Assembly (NCBI GenBank): GCA_003021745.1
Contig: PXQY01000112.1
Coordinates: forward strand, 1 to 50,790
DNA: 50,790 nt
Reading direction: 5' to 3'
From: Halobacteriales archaeon QH_7_69_31
GTDB taxonomy: Archaea > Halobacteriota > Halobacteria > Halobacteriales > Haloarculaceae
In this document: positions 9,424-18,319 of the stretch, one piece after another
How the letters are laid out: each line of letters begins with the position of its first letter
Position numbering within the stretch: position 1 is the stretch's first letter
Program-made: the position numbers and the translations under genes
Notes under the pieces: model-generated
The model's database searches: none
Told to the model about the DNA's origin: nothing
The model's input: the letters and a program-made list of their open reading frames with translations, nothing else

Positions 9424-9690
9424 GCTACTTGCTGACGACGACGGCCTCCCGAACCTCGATTGCGGTTTCGAAAACCCGGCGCCGGTCGATGTCGCCGCCG
9501 AGCCGCTAGAGGTGCGCGGGGTGGGCCCGCCGCAGGGCCTTCCACTCGCGCTCCTCGAGGCCCATTTCCTCGCCGGGGTCCGTCCAGTGGTCCGACTCGA
9601 CGAAGAAGGCCGCTTGCGATTCGTCGTCGTGGGCGCGCTCGTAGCGGCGGTCGTACTCGAGGAGCCGTGGCCCGAGCGGGCGCTGGGCGC
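9424..9690 (-). pseudogene. decayed, 5'-truncated paralog of the 10290..10655 protein
   Basis: Reverse frame reads LLEYDRRYERAHDDESQAAFFVESDHWTDPGEEMGLEEREWKALRRAHPAHL*RLGGDIDRRRVFETAIEVREAVVV; TAG interrupts; clear DNA similarity to 10310-10560. Confidence 0.7.
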
Positions 9691-9694
9691 GGGC

Positions 9695-10108
9695 TTACCC
9701 TTCGACCCGGCAACCAGCTCCGGACCACGTCCCGAGGAGGTGCACGTCCCCCTCGTACGTTATTTCATACTTCGTCACGACGTCCGTGTACTCGTACTCG
9801 GGGGCCGGTTCGTCGGTGTCCTCCACCTCGTAGTAGCTGTCCAGGTTCTCGAGTGCACCCTCGAAGTACCGCTGTGCGGTCGACGACAGGTTCTCGTACC
9901 GATACCGGTCGGCTATCTGGTGGTCGCGTTCCTCATCCAGTATGTTGTGACGTAGCGTACAGTCGCCGGGTCCGGTCGCCGTCTGCTCGTCGGTCGTCGA
10001 ATCGGTGGCCCCGTCATCGGTCGTCGTCCGACCGGTAGTGCATCCGGCGACCGCTGCCGTTCCGCCAACGATCAGGAACCGTCTCCGTGTCTGGAGGGCC
10101 TCTCGCAT
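9695..10108 (-). CDS. hypothetical lipoprotein
   Basis: N-terminal twin-Arg/lipobox-like signal TRRRFLIVGGTAAVAGC. Confidence 0.65.
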   Translation of the reverse strand: MREALQTRRRFLIVGGTAAVAGCTTGRTTTDDGATDSTTDEQTATGPGDCTLRHNILDEERDHQIADRYRYENLSSTAQRYFEGALENLDSYYEVEDTDEPAPEYEYTDVVTKYEITYEGDVHLLGTWSGAGCRVEG

Positions 10109-10289
10109 GGCCGGCTGGTTGTCCTCGCTGACTTGTTTATCTTGTGTCTACATTTTCGAATTTTTGCTCTTGTGAAGCACGTTGTTGATTTCAGTGGGCG
10201 GTGTCGAGAGCATGTTTGAGCATCGTCACCAGCTGCACGCAGCGGGCGATGGCGTACTCCTGGAACCACGCAGCGGGTAACCACTGGAA

Positions 10290-10655
10290 TCAGTCCCTCC
10301 CTTTCCCGATGACGACGGCCTCCCGGAGTTCCAGCGCGGTCTCGAACTCCTCGCTGCGATCGAGGTCCTCGCCGAGTTCGCGCAGGTGGGTAGCGTGGAC
10401 GCGCCGGAGGGCCTGCCATTCCCGCTCCTCGAGGGCCATCTCCTCGCCAAGGTCGGCCCAGTGGCCCGCCTCGACGAAGAAGACGGCCGCCGACTCCTCG
10501 GCGTGGGCGCACTCGTACCGGCGGCCGTACTCCGGGAGCCGCGGGCCGAGCAGTCCCTGGGCCCGGTCGGCCAGGTCCGGCAGCCGCTCGCCGGAGACCG
10601 ACGCCTTGGCGGCGGCGAGTACCAGCGCCGTGCCGTCGAGCGGGCCGCCGGCCAT
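10290..10655 (-). CDS. conserved haloarchaeal hypothetical protein
   Basis: 121-aa ORF, tightly spaced last gene of the arcS-MoaD cluster. Confidence 0.7.
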   Translation of the reverse strand: MAGGPLDGTALVLAAAKASVSGERLPDLADRAQGLLGPRLPEYGRRYECAHAEESAAVFFVEAGHWADLGEEMALEEREWQALRRVHATHLRELGEDLDRSEEFETALELREAVVIGKGRD

Positions 10656-10658
10656 CCG

Positions 10659-10919
10659 TCACCCGCCGGCGCGGATGGCCTTCCGGTCGAACCGCTCGAT
10701 GAGGGGGGAAAGCACCGCCTCCTCGCCCTCGAAGGTGACCGTGACCTCCGAGAGTTCGATGGCACCGGCCGGGTTGGCGGAGGCCTCCGAGAGGTCGGCC
10801 GCCCACCCGTCGCCCTCGACCCGGTCGCCATCGGGGTCGACGCGCTCGCCGCCGAGGTTCTCCAGGTAGTCCGCGGCGAGCCGCTTCGAGATGCCGCGGT
10901 ACTGTTCGGTCCGCTCCAT
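10659..10919 (-). CDS. conserved small hypothetical protein downstream of the ubiquitin-like gene
   Basis: 86-aa ORF adjoining the upstream gene. Confidence 0.65.
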   Translation of the reverse strand: MERTEQYRGISKRLAADYLENLGGERVDPDGDRVEGDGWAADLSEASANPAGAIELSEVTVTFEGEEAVLSPLIERFDRKAIRAGG

Positions 10920-11248
10920 CAGCCGCCCGCGACCGGTGGGAAGACACTCACCCGGTCGCCCGCGTCGAGTTCGGTCTCGGGGCCGTTCAGGTGGACGACT
11001 TCCCGGCCGTTCTTCAGCACCGATAGTTGCGGCCCGATGTCACCGTCGTCGTCCAGCAACTCGCCGGCAAGTTCCGGGTACTCGGACTCGATGCCCGCGA
11101 GGACGTCGCCGACCGTCGCGTCGGCGTCGAACGCCCGGTGGAGTTCTTTCTGTCCGACGGCGGCCCGGAAGGTCGCGAAGAACCGGAGTTCGAGCTCCTT
11201 CTCGTCGGACGCGGCGTCGGGGCGTGCGTCCGGGGCGTCGCCGGTCAT
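10919..11248 (-). CDS. MoaD/ThiS-family ubiquitin-like small modifier (SAMP-like)
   Basis: ELRFFATFRAAVGQKELHRAF...LNGREVVHLNG-like core, C-terminal ..DAGDRVSVFPPVAGG ending in GG. Confidence 0.85.
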   Translation of the reverse strand: MTGDAPDARPDAASDEKELELRFFATFRAAVGQKELHRAFDADATVGDVLAGIESEYPELAGELLDDDGDIGPQLSVLKNGREVVHLNGPETELDAGDRVSVFPPVAGG

Positions 11249-11631
11249 CGGTCCGAGAGCCGGATGCCGTCCTCGACCAGCCGGGCGTTCCGCTCGCGGT
11301 CGAGCCGGTCGGCGAGCCAGTCGTGTTCGTACAGCTGTGCGATGAGGTCCGCGTACAGGTTCCGCCACGCCAACGCGAAGACTGGCGACTGGCCCCACGC
11401 GCGGAGTTCCGGGACGAACGCGTCGAACCGCTCGCGGCGGGCCTCGAAGTCCTCGATGAGGTCCAGCACGTCGGCCGCCGCGTCGCCGTCGTCGTCGGCC
11501 GCCTCCAGGAGGCGGGCGAGTCGCTCGTTGTAGCCCTCGACGGCCCGTTCCATGTCGGCGGCGGCGGTCGCGTCCTCCTCGGGGAGTGCGTCCAACAGCG
11601 GCCCGGGGACGCCCAGCTCGATGTCGTCCAT
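11245..11631 (-). CDS. conserved haloarchaeal hypothetical protein
   Basis: [96 protein letters not shown]... Confidence 0.75.
   Translation of the reverse strand: MDDIELGVPGPLLDALPEEDATAAADMERAVEGYNERLARLLEAADDDGDAAADVLDLIEDFEARRERFDAFVPELRAWGQSPVFALAWRNLYADLIAQLYEHDWLADRLDRERNARLVEDGIRLSDR
11438..11496. repeat. 59-bp perfect direct repeat, copy 1 (probable source, in the small gene downstream of arcS)
   Basis: cgggcctcgaagtcctcgatgaggtccagcacgtcggccgccgcgtcgccgtcgtcgtc identical to 12654-12712. Confidence 0.95.
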
Positions 11632-11680
11632 GCGGAGGGCGTGGTCCCGCGGCGGTAAAAACCTGGCCGGCGCCAGCCCG

Positions 11681-13321
11681 CTACCGCGCCGTGCAGTGGC
11701 GGACGTCGACGGCGACCCCGCGGGTCGACTCGACCATCGCCTCGCCGTGGCAGGCCGCCCGGCCGACGGCGAACGCCGCGGGGCCCTCGACGAGGACCTC
11801 GTCGCCGGGCCGGATGGCCTCGTCGGCATCGAGCACGCCGGGTGCGAGGACGCTGCCGCTGGGGACGAAGTCGTCGATCCTGACGGTCTTCGTCGGCGCG
11901 TCGCTGTCCCGCCAGGCCCGGGCGCCGGCCAGTGTCAGCGAAAGCGTCCCGTACTGGGCGACCATCGTGGCGAGCTGGTCGCCGCCGGCGTCCCTGACGC
12001 GGAGCTTCGGGTAGCGGCCCGTGGTCTCGGCGTCGGGGCCGAACACCTGGTCGCCGGCGCCGTCGCCGAACTGGACGTCGGCGATGGCCCGGACGGTCGC
12101 CTGCTCGCGGGCCGACATCCGGTAACTGTCCTGGCCCGCGAGGGCGTCCTCCAGCGCGGCCAGCGACGCGTCGGTCGTGGGGTGGTCGGCGACGGTGTAC
12201 TCGAAGTCGATGCCCGTCCTGGCGGCGGCGCGCTCGCAGACCTCGCGGTACGCCTCGGGCGGGACGTGGGCGACGTGGCGGTCGTAGTCGGCCCGCTCCA
12301 GGTACCGCGCGAGGACGCTCGCGACGAACTCGATCTCGGTCTCGGTCCACCGGCCGGTGACGACGCTGTCGTAGTGCTGGGCGGGGTAGGTGGTCTCCAG
12401 CTCGTTCGGGACGACGCCGATCGGCGAGGACATCGAGACGACGTGGCCCCGATAGGCGATGGCGTCCGTGAACTGCCGGTGGCTCCGGGAGTCGCTGTAG
12501 GGCTTCCGCGCCGAACAGGGGACGACCACCAGCGGGGCGTCGAGCCGCCGCCGGTACCGGCTGGTCACCCGGTCGGCGAACCGCTGGATCTCGGCCCGCC
12601 GGAGCGTGTCGTCGGTCGCCGCGAGCAGTTCGTTCCGGCGGAACACCGGCGTTCGGGCCTCGAAGTCCTCGATGAGGTCCAGCACGTCGGCCGCCGCGTC
12701 GCCGTCGTCGTCCCGGGAGAACTCCGCGATCGGCGTCCGACAGGCCTCGCAGGCACACGGCAGTTCCGCGAGGTCCTCGAGGAACGTCTCGCCGTCGGTG
12801 GTGAGGTAGACGCCCTCCAGCCCGCGGGCCCGGGCGCGTTTCTCGTCGAGGAGGTCGACGCCGGCGTACGCGAGGGTGGCGGCGTTTGCGGGCGTCGCGA
12901 CGCCCGGGAGGTACAGGGCCGCGTCGGCCGGGATGGCGTCCTTGACCGCGAGGAGGGCGTCGACGAACGCCTCGGCGTGGCCGACATAGCCCGTGGCGCC
13001 GGCCAGGACGTAGGCGTCCGTCCCGTGGTCGTCGGCGGTGGCCGGTGACACCACCGCGGCGCTGGGGTAGTCGACGTCCGGGACGTCCGGCGCGAACGCC
13101 GCCGCGACCGGCGGCTCCGTCCCCGGCGGCAGCGCGCGGTGCGGCAGCACCGTCAGTGACGCGGGGTCGTCCTCGGGTACCTCCCGGGGCTCGTGCCACC
13201 GGCTTCCGGCGTCATCGAGGACGTCATCGACCAGCGCCGGCGTGCCGAGCGGGTCGGCGAGTCGTAGTTCGCCGCGACGGGCCGCCGCGTCGCGGGCGTG
13301 GACCTCGAAGTGCTCCGTCAT
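11681..13321 (-). CDS. arcS: archaeosine synthase subunit ArcS (TGT paralog), with an anomalous central replacement
   Basis: [33 protein letters not shown]...[34 protein letters not shown] (PUA end); [21 protein letters not shown]...[20 protein letters not shown]. Confidence 0.88.
   Translation of the reverse strand: MTEHFEVHARDAAARRGELRLADPLGTPALVDDVLDDAGSRWHEPREVPEDDPASLTVLPHRALPPGTEPPVAAAFAPDVPDVDYPSAAVVSPATADDHGTDAYVLAGATGYVGHAEAFVDALLAVKDAIPADAALYLPGVATPANAATLAYAGVDLLDEKRARARGLEGVYLTTDGETFLEDLAELPCACEACRTPIAEFSRDDDGDAAADVLDLIEDFEARTPVFRRNELLAATDDTLRRAEIQRFADRVTSRYRRRLDAPLVVVPCSARKPYSDSRSHRQFTDAIAYRGHVVSMSSPIGVVPNELETTYPAQHYDSVVTGRWTETEIEFVASVLARYLERADYDRHVAHVPPEAYREVCERAAARTGIDFEYTVADHPTTDASLAALEDALAGQDSYRMSAREQATVRAIADVQFGDGAGDQVFGPDAETTGRYPKLRVRDAGGDQLATMVAQYGTLSLTLAGARAWRDSDAPTKTVRIDDFVPSGSVLAPGVLDADEAIRPGDEVLVEGPAAFAVGRAACHGEAMVESTRGVAVDVRHCTAR
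12654..12712. repeat. 59-bp perfect direct repeat, copy 2 (inside arcS)
   Basis: Identical 59 bp; encodes [20 protein letters not shown] in both genes. Confidence 0.95.
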
Positions 13322-13405
13322 ACCTCCCCGTCGTCGGGACCCGGTAACTGTCCGTCGATTCCGCGCGGGCCACCGATTTATGGGCCGGGCCGGCCTCCGT
13401 CCGAC

Positions 13406-13892
13406 ATGGATCGCGAGGCCTTCGCCGGGCGCATCGACCACACCGTCCTCGGGCCGGAGACGACCCCGGGCGACGTCGAGACGGTCCTTTCCGCGGCGGC
13501 TGCCCATGGGATGAACGCGTGCATTCCGCCCTGTTATGTGGCGGACGCGGCCGAGTCCGCGCCGAACGTCACGGTCGTCACGGTGTGTGGCTTCCCGCAC
13601 GGCCAGGCGTCGGATCGTCGAGGCGCCGCTGCTCTCGGATCCGGAACTCCGGACCGCCTGCGAACTGGCGGCCGACGCGGACGCCGACTTCGTCAAGACG
13701 GCGACCGGGTTCTCGGGGGGCGGCGCGGCGGTCGCGGACGTGGAGGTGATGGCCGAATACCTCCCGGTGAAGGCCAGCGGCGGCATCGGGAGCTTCGAGG
13801 CGGCCGTCGCGATGCTCGAGGCCGGCGCCGACCGCATCGGCGCCTCCTCGGGCGTGGAGATCGTCGAGGGGTACGACGCCGAGGCGTTCTGA
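13406..13892 (+). pseudogene. deoC: deoxyribose-phosphate aldolase, internally deleted and frameshifted near 13604-13614
   Basis: [49 protein letters not shown]...[12 protein letters not shown], then another frame [61 protein letters not shown]... Confidence 0.85.
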
Positions 13893-13987
13893 GGCGGTCA
13901 CTGCGGACCGGCGTGTCCCCCACGGCCCGACAGATGGCCCGAAGCGTCGCCCTTTTGCCGCCGTAGCGACTCCCTTCCGGTAGGCGG

Positions 13988-15232
13988 ATGGCCACCTACC
14001 ACATCGAGACGTACGGCTGTACGTCCAACCGTGGCGAGAGCCGCCAGATCGAGCGGCGGCTCCGGGACGCCGGCCACCACCGCGTCGAGGGGCCGGACGA
14101 GGCGGACGTGGCCATCCTCAACACCTGCACGGTCGTCGAGAAGACCGAGCGGAACATGCGGCGGCGGGCCGAGGAACTCGAGGCCGCGACGGCCGACCTC
14201 GTCGTCACCGGCTGCATGGCGCTGGCCCAGGGCGAGCAGTTCGAGGACCTCGACGCCCGACTCTGCCACTGGGAGGACGTCCCGACGGCCGTGACGAACG
14301 GGGAGTGTCCGACGACGACCCCGGACACTGAACCGGTGCTGGACGGGGTCGTCGGCATCCTCCCCATCGCCCGCGGCTGCATGAGCAACTGCTCCTATTG
14401 CATCACGAAGTTCGCGACCGGGCGCGTCGACTCGCCGCCGGTCGCGGCGAACGTCGAGACGGCCCGGGCGCTGGTCCACGCCGGGGCCCGGGAACTCCGG
14501 GTCACCGGCCAGGACACCGGCGTCTACGGCTGGGACACCGGCGAGCGCAAGCTCCCCGAGCTGCTTGACCGCATCTGCGACGTCGACGGCGAGTTCCGGG
14601 TGCGGCTGGGGATGGCCAACCCCGGCGGCGTCCACGGCATCCGTGAGGAACTCGCCGACGTCTTCGCCCGGAACGACGAGCTGTACGACTTCGTCCACCT
14701 GCCGGTCCAGTCCGGCAGCGACGACGTGCTGGAGGCCATGCGTCGCCAGCACCGCATCGAGGAGTTCCGCGAGGTGGTCGCCGCGTTCGACGACCGGCTG
14801 GACCACTGGACGCTGGCGACGGACGTCATCGTCGGGTTCCCGACCGAGACCCGGGCCGACCACCAGCAGTCGATGGAGCTCCTCGGGGAGGTTCGCCCGG
14901 AGCGGATCAACATCACGCGGTTCTCCAAGCGCCCCGGCACGGACGCCGCCGACATGCAGGGGCTCGGCGGCACGTTGAAGAAGGAGCGCTCGAAGGCGAT
15001 GACGGACCTGAAGATGGAGGTCTGTCGGGAGGCCCACGCCGGGATGGTCGGCGACACGCACGAAGTGCTGGTCGTCCGGGAGGGCACCGGCGACTCGGTG
15101 AAGTGTCGCGACGAGGCCTACAGGCAGATCGTCGTCACGGACGCCGAGGAGCGGGGCGTCGCCGTCGGGGACGTCCTCGACGTCGAGATCACCGCGAACG
15201 AGGCGGTGTACTGCTTCGGCGAGCCGGCCTGA
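13988..15232 (+). CDS. MiaB-like tRNA (N6-threonylcarbamoyladenosine(37)-C2)-methylthiotransferase
   Basis: YHIETYGCTSNRGESRQIERRL...ARGCMSNCSYCITKFATGRVDS radical SAM CxxxCxxC, TRAM-like C-terminus. Confidence 0.92.
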   Translation: MATYHIETYGCTSNRGESRQIERRLRDAGHHRVEGPDEADVAILNTCTVVEKTERNMRRRAEELEAATADLVVTGCMALAQGEQFEDLDARLCHWEDVPTAVTNGECPTTTPDTEPVLDGVVGILPIARGCMSNCSYCITKFATGRVDSPPVAANVETARALVHAGARELRVTGQDTGVYGWDTGERKLPELLDRICDVDGEFRVRLGMANPGGVHGIREELADVFARNDELYDFVHLPVQSGSDDVLEAMRRQHRIEEFREVVAAFDDRLDHWTLATDVIVGFPTETRADHQQSMELLGEVRPERINITRFSKRPGTDAADMQGLGGTLKKERSKAMTDLKMEVCREAHAGMVGDTHEVLVVREGTGDSVKCRDEAYRQIVVTDAEERGVAVGDVLDVEITANEAVYCFGEPA

Positions 15233-15250
15233 CACCGCCGGCCGCCCCGG

Positions 15251-15367
15251 GTCACGTGCGGTCGGGTCCTCCCACTCGCCGATGCCCGTCGGGCCGGTCA
15301 CGTGCGGTCGGGTCCTCCCACTCGCCGATGCCCGTCGGGCCGGTCACGTGCGGTCGGGTCCTCCCAC
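15251..15367 (+). repeat. 46-bp tandem repeat (2 full plus one partial copy) overlapping the CDF gene 3' end
   Basis: gtcacgtgcggtcgggtcctcccactcgccgatgcccgtcgggccg at 15251 and 15297, partial at 15343. Confidence 0.95.
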
Positions 15368-16240
15368 GTCCCCGACGTCGGGCCTCGCCTCCAGGGCGTC
15401 GACGAGGTCGGACTCGATGTCGTGGGCCTCGACGACGGTCAACTCGCCGTCGACCTCGAGGTGGGCCTCGACCTCCAGGTCGGTGCCGTCGTAGAAGACG
15501 GCGACGTCGTGGACGCCGCGGACGTCCGGGTGTGCGCGGAGCGGTTCGACCACCCGACGCCGCTCGGCCTCTGACGGGGCGGCACCGACCAGGTACGTGA
15601 CGTTCTCGCGGGCGATGTCGCCACCCTGGTGGACGACGAGCAGGCTGACGACGCCGCCGGCGACGGCGTCGAGCAAGGGGTACCCCAGGAGGACGCCGAC
15701 GACGCCGACGAGGGCGGCGATGGAGGTGTAGACGTCGTTGCGGCAGTCGACGGCCAGTGCCGCGAGCGCCGCCGAGCCCACGACCGCGTTCACCCGTCTG
15801 GTGTACCGGTAGAGCAGCGCCATGTCCGCCATGGCGAACAGGAGCGCCCCGACCAGCACCGGGCTGAACGCGACGGTCGGGCCCTCGAGGACGCTCCGGG
15901 CCGATTCGTAGAGGAGGACGAGCCCGAGCAGAACGACGACGCCGGCGACGAAAAGCGCCGCGAGCGGGCCGACGCGCTGGTGGCCGTGGGGGTGGGCGTC
16001 GTCGGGGTCGGTGTAGACGTTCCGGCCCCACACCAGCACGACGACGCTGGCGAGGAGGTCGCCGACCGAGTGGGCGGCGTCGGCCACGAGCGCGACGGAG
16101 CCGAACGCCAGGCCCGCGCCGGCCTCGACCAGTATCTTCGCGAGGTTGCCCGCGACGTTGACGGCACCGGCTCGGGTGAACCGACGCCTGGCGGCGCCGG
16201 TGTCGGGGGCCGCCTCGGCCGCCGGCGTCGCGTCGCGCAT
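15344..16240 (-). CDS. cation diffusion facilitator family transporter (altered C-terminus)
   Basis: GSVALVADAAHSVGDLLASVVVLVW...HPHGHQRVGPL...AVDCRNDVYTS; hydrophobic segments and C-terminal cytoplasmic domain. Confidence 0.88.
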   Translation of the reverse strand: MRDATPAAEAAPDTGAARRRFTRAGAVNVAGNLAKILVEAGAGLAFGSVALVADAAHSVGDLLASVVVLVWGRNVYTDPDDAHPHGHQRVGPLAALFVAGVVVLLGLVLLYESARSVLEGPTVAFSPVLVGALLFAMADMALLYRYTRRVNAVVGSAALAALAVDCRNDVYTSIAALVGVVGVLLGYPLLDAVAGGVVSLLVVHQGGDIARENVTYLVGAAPSEAERRRVVEPLRAHPDVRGVHDVAVFYDGTDLEVEAHLEVDGELTVVEAHDIESDLVDALEARPDVGDVGGPDRT

Positions 16241-16310
16241 CGTCCAGGGTAGCCGGACCACCCGGATAAGTGATAGGATTAGCGCGGTCGAAGCCGGCCA
16301 TTCGACCGGG

Positions 16311-16847
16311 CTAGAACTCGACGTGGACCGCGCCGCTGTCACCGACCGTGGCGCCGGCCTGCTCCCGGAAGGCCGCATGGAGGGTGTCGTAGGTGTCGGC
16401 GACGGCCTCGACGATGACCTTCGTGTCGGCGGTCACCGGCATGAAGTTCGTGTCCCCGGTCCAGCGGGGCACCATGTGGGTGTGGAGGTGGCCGTCGATG
16501 GAGCCACCGGAGGCCGCACCGAGGTTCAGCCCGGTGTTGACGCCGTCCGGCCCGAGCCCGGCCTCGAACGCCTCGATGGTGCGTTGCTTCAGCCTGGCGT
16601 GGTCCGACACCACCGTCGCCTCCAGGGCCTGGTAGTCCCCGACGTGCTCGTCGGGGATGACCATCACGTGGCCGGGGTTGTACGGGTAGTTGTTCAACAG
16701 CACGTAGGCGTGGTCGGTCTCGGCGAGCACGTTCGCCTCGCGGGCGTCCGCCCGCTCGGGCAGCACGCAGAACGGACAGCCGTCGATGTCGTCGGTGCCG
16801 TCGCGTTCGACCCACTCGATGCGCCAGGGAGCGAACAGCCGGTCCAT
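16311..16847 (-). CDS. HIT family protein
   Basis: CPFC..., GHVMVIPDEHVGDYQAL, DGHLHTHMVPRW histidine triad. Confidence 0.92.
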   Translation of the reverse strand: MDRLFAPWRIEWVERDGTDDIDGCPFCVLPERADAREANVLAETDHAYVLLNNYPYNPGHVMVIPDEHVGDYQALEATVVSDHARLKQRTIEAFEAGLGPDGVNTGLNLGAASGGSIDGHLHTHMVPRWTGDTNFMPVTADTKVIVEAVADTYDTLHAAFREQAGATVGDSGAVHVEF

Positions 16848-17061
16848 GTCTCCGCGTCCGTTCGTGACGGGTTAACTCGTTCCATCCGTACGACAACTTA
16901 AACGTTTTGGCCGTTCAGGTCCCTGGACCGCTCCCGTTGAACGGTCTCGGCCCGGTTCCCACCGTCTCCGGCCCGGGCGTGGGCCCGCCGCGTGAACGGT
17001 CCAAACAGTCCCCAACCGAATCACCCCTTTATCCAGGTCTTCCTGCTACGAAGGAACTACG

Positions 17062-17259
17062 ATGGCCACCCGAATCGAGGACGACCGGATGGACGAAGAC
17101 TGTGGGGAGTGCCGCCGCGAGACGCCCCACGAGGTCACCATCACGCTCCTCACGGAGAGCCACAAGGCGGAGAACGCCGAGTTCTCCCGCGAGCCGTACC
17201 GCGTGGCCAGGTGTCGCGTCTGCGGTGCCGAGACCACGACGCGGATGAACAACGCTTGA
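17062..17259 (+). CDS. small zinc-ribbon protein (haloarchaeal DUF7835-like)
   Basis: 65 aa with CGEC and CRVC motifs. Confidence 0.7.
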   Translation: MATRIEDDRMDEDCGECRRETPHEVTITLLTESHKAENAEFSREPYRVARCRVCGAETTTRMNNA

Positions 17260-17398
17260 TGGGGCCGGACGGCTGTTCGGGAAGGCCCGACCACGACGAA
17301 GGTATCACTACGACGGTATCCAGAACCGTTCCGCGATGGTCCGGTAGTGGCCAGTATGGCTCACCCTCGCATCGGGAGCCCTTCCCGCGGACTGGAGC

Positions 17399-18292
17399 CT
17401 ACCTGTCCCGCGTCGTGACCTCACAGCCGTCCTCGGTGACGATGACGGTGTGTTCCGTCTGGCTCACGAGACAGCCCTCCTGCTCCTGCAGCACGGGGTA
17501 GCCGTGGACGACGTCGTCCCGCGCGAGGCGACGCAGCGCCATCTCGGCCCGGTCGGTATCGAGCCACCGGCGGGCGAACGGGAGCGTCTTGAACTCCTCG
17601 ACGATCTGCTCTAGGGCCGCGCGGGCCTGCCGGTTCCGGACGCTCGCCTCCCGCTCCAGGGAGTAGATCTCCTCGTGGCTGCCCTCGTTGACCTTGCCGC
17701 CGCCATCGGTGGCGAACGGCTCGATGGCGACGACGTCGCCGGCCTCGAGTTCGACGCCCTGCTCGACGCCCCGGTTCGGGACGTTCGGCTCGGTGTGTTG
17801 CTCCCAGTGGCCGAGGCCGTGGCCGGTGAGGTTGACGACGGGGTTGTAGCCGTACCCGTCGACGACGGCCTCGATCTCGGCGCCGATCTCGCCGGTCTCG
17901 ACACCCGCCTCGACGACGTCCAGGGCGGCCTCCAGCGCCTCCGCGGGGGCCGCCGCCAGGTCGGAAGTCCCGGAGAGGTCGACCGTGATCGCGGTGTCGG
18001 CCAGCCAGCCGTCGACGTGCACGCCGATGTCGAGGTTCACCATCTCCTCGCCGAACGTGGCGTCGTCGTCCGGGGTCGGGGTCGCGTGGGCGGCCTCGTG
18101 GTCGATGCTGATGTTCACCGGGAAGGCGGGCTCGCCGCCCAGCTCCCGGATGCGCTCCTCGGCGTACGCCGCGACCTCGAGGTGGCTGGCGCCGACCTCG
18201 ACCCGCTCTGCGGTCTCGGCGCGGACCTGGGCGAGGATCTCGCCGGCCTCGCGGTGCTTCTCGTACCGTTCGCCGGTGAGGTCGGGGCTCAT
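17399..18292 (-). CDS. map: type II methionyl aminopeptidase
   Basis: MSPDLTGERYEKHREAGEILAQVRAETAERV...FPVNISIDHEAAHATP...NLTGHGLGHWEQHTEPNVPN. Confidence 0.93.
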   Translation of the reverse strand: MSPDLTGERYEKHREAGEILAQVRAETAERVEVGASHLEVAAYAEERIRELGGEPAFPVNISIDHEAAHATPTPDDDATFGEEMVNLDIGVHVDGWLADTAITVDLSGTSDLAAAPAEALEAALDVVEAGVETGEIGAEIEAVVDGYGYNPVVNLTGHGLGHWEQHTEPNVPNRGVEQGVELEAGDVVAIEPFATDGGGKVNEGSHEEIYSLEREASVRNRQARAALEQIVEEFKTLPFARRWLDTDRAEMALRRLARDDVVHGYPVLQEQEGCLVSQTEHTVIVTEDGCEVTTRDR

Positions 18293-18319
18293 GCGACCGG
18301 GTTCGGGGGGTCGGATGAA

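Noticed and set aside
6328-10108. Defence island around the IS element
   Set aside because: Neighbours are a PQQ-like lipoprotein, an NTF2-like remnant, a methyltransferase and a lipoprotein; no nuclease, helicase or toxin-antitoxin signature found.
10136-10290. Possible transposase tail on the minus strand (MLKHALDTAH-like reading)
   Set aside because: Too short and not clearly matched to a family.
11552-13048. Long plus-strand ORF (498 aa) antisense to arcS, and ORF 11040..13199 on the minus strand in another frame
   Set aside because: Both overlap the recognisable ArcS frame and have Arg/Gly/Pro-rich or shadow composition.
15251-15367. CRISPR-like repeats at 46-bp spacing
   Set aside because: Perfect contiguous tandem units without spacers; explained as duplication of the CDF gene end.
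16905-17055. Two tgaacggtc copies upstream of the small zinc-ribbon gene
   Set aside because: Nine-base match only; could be chance.
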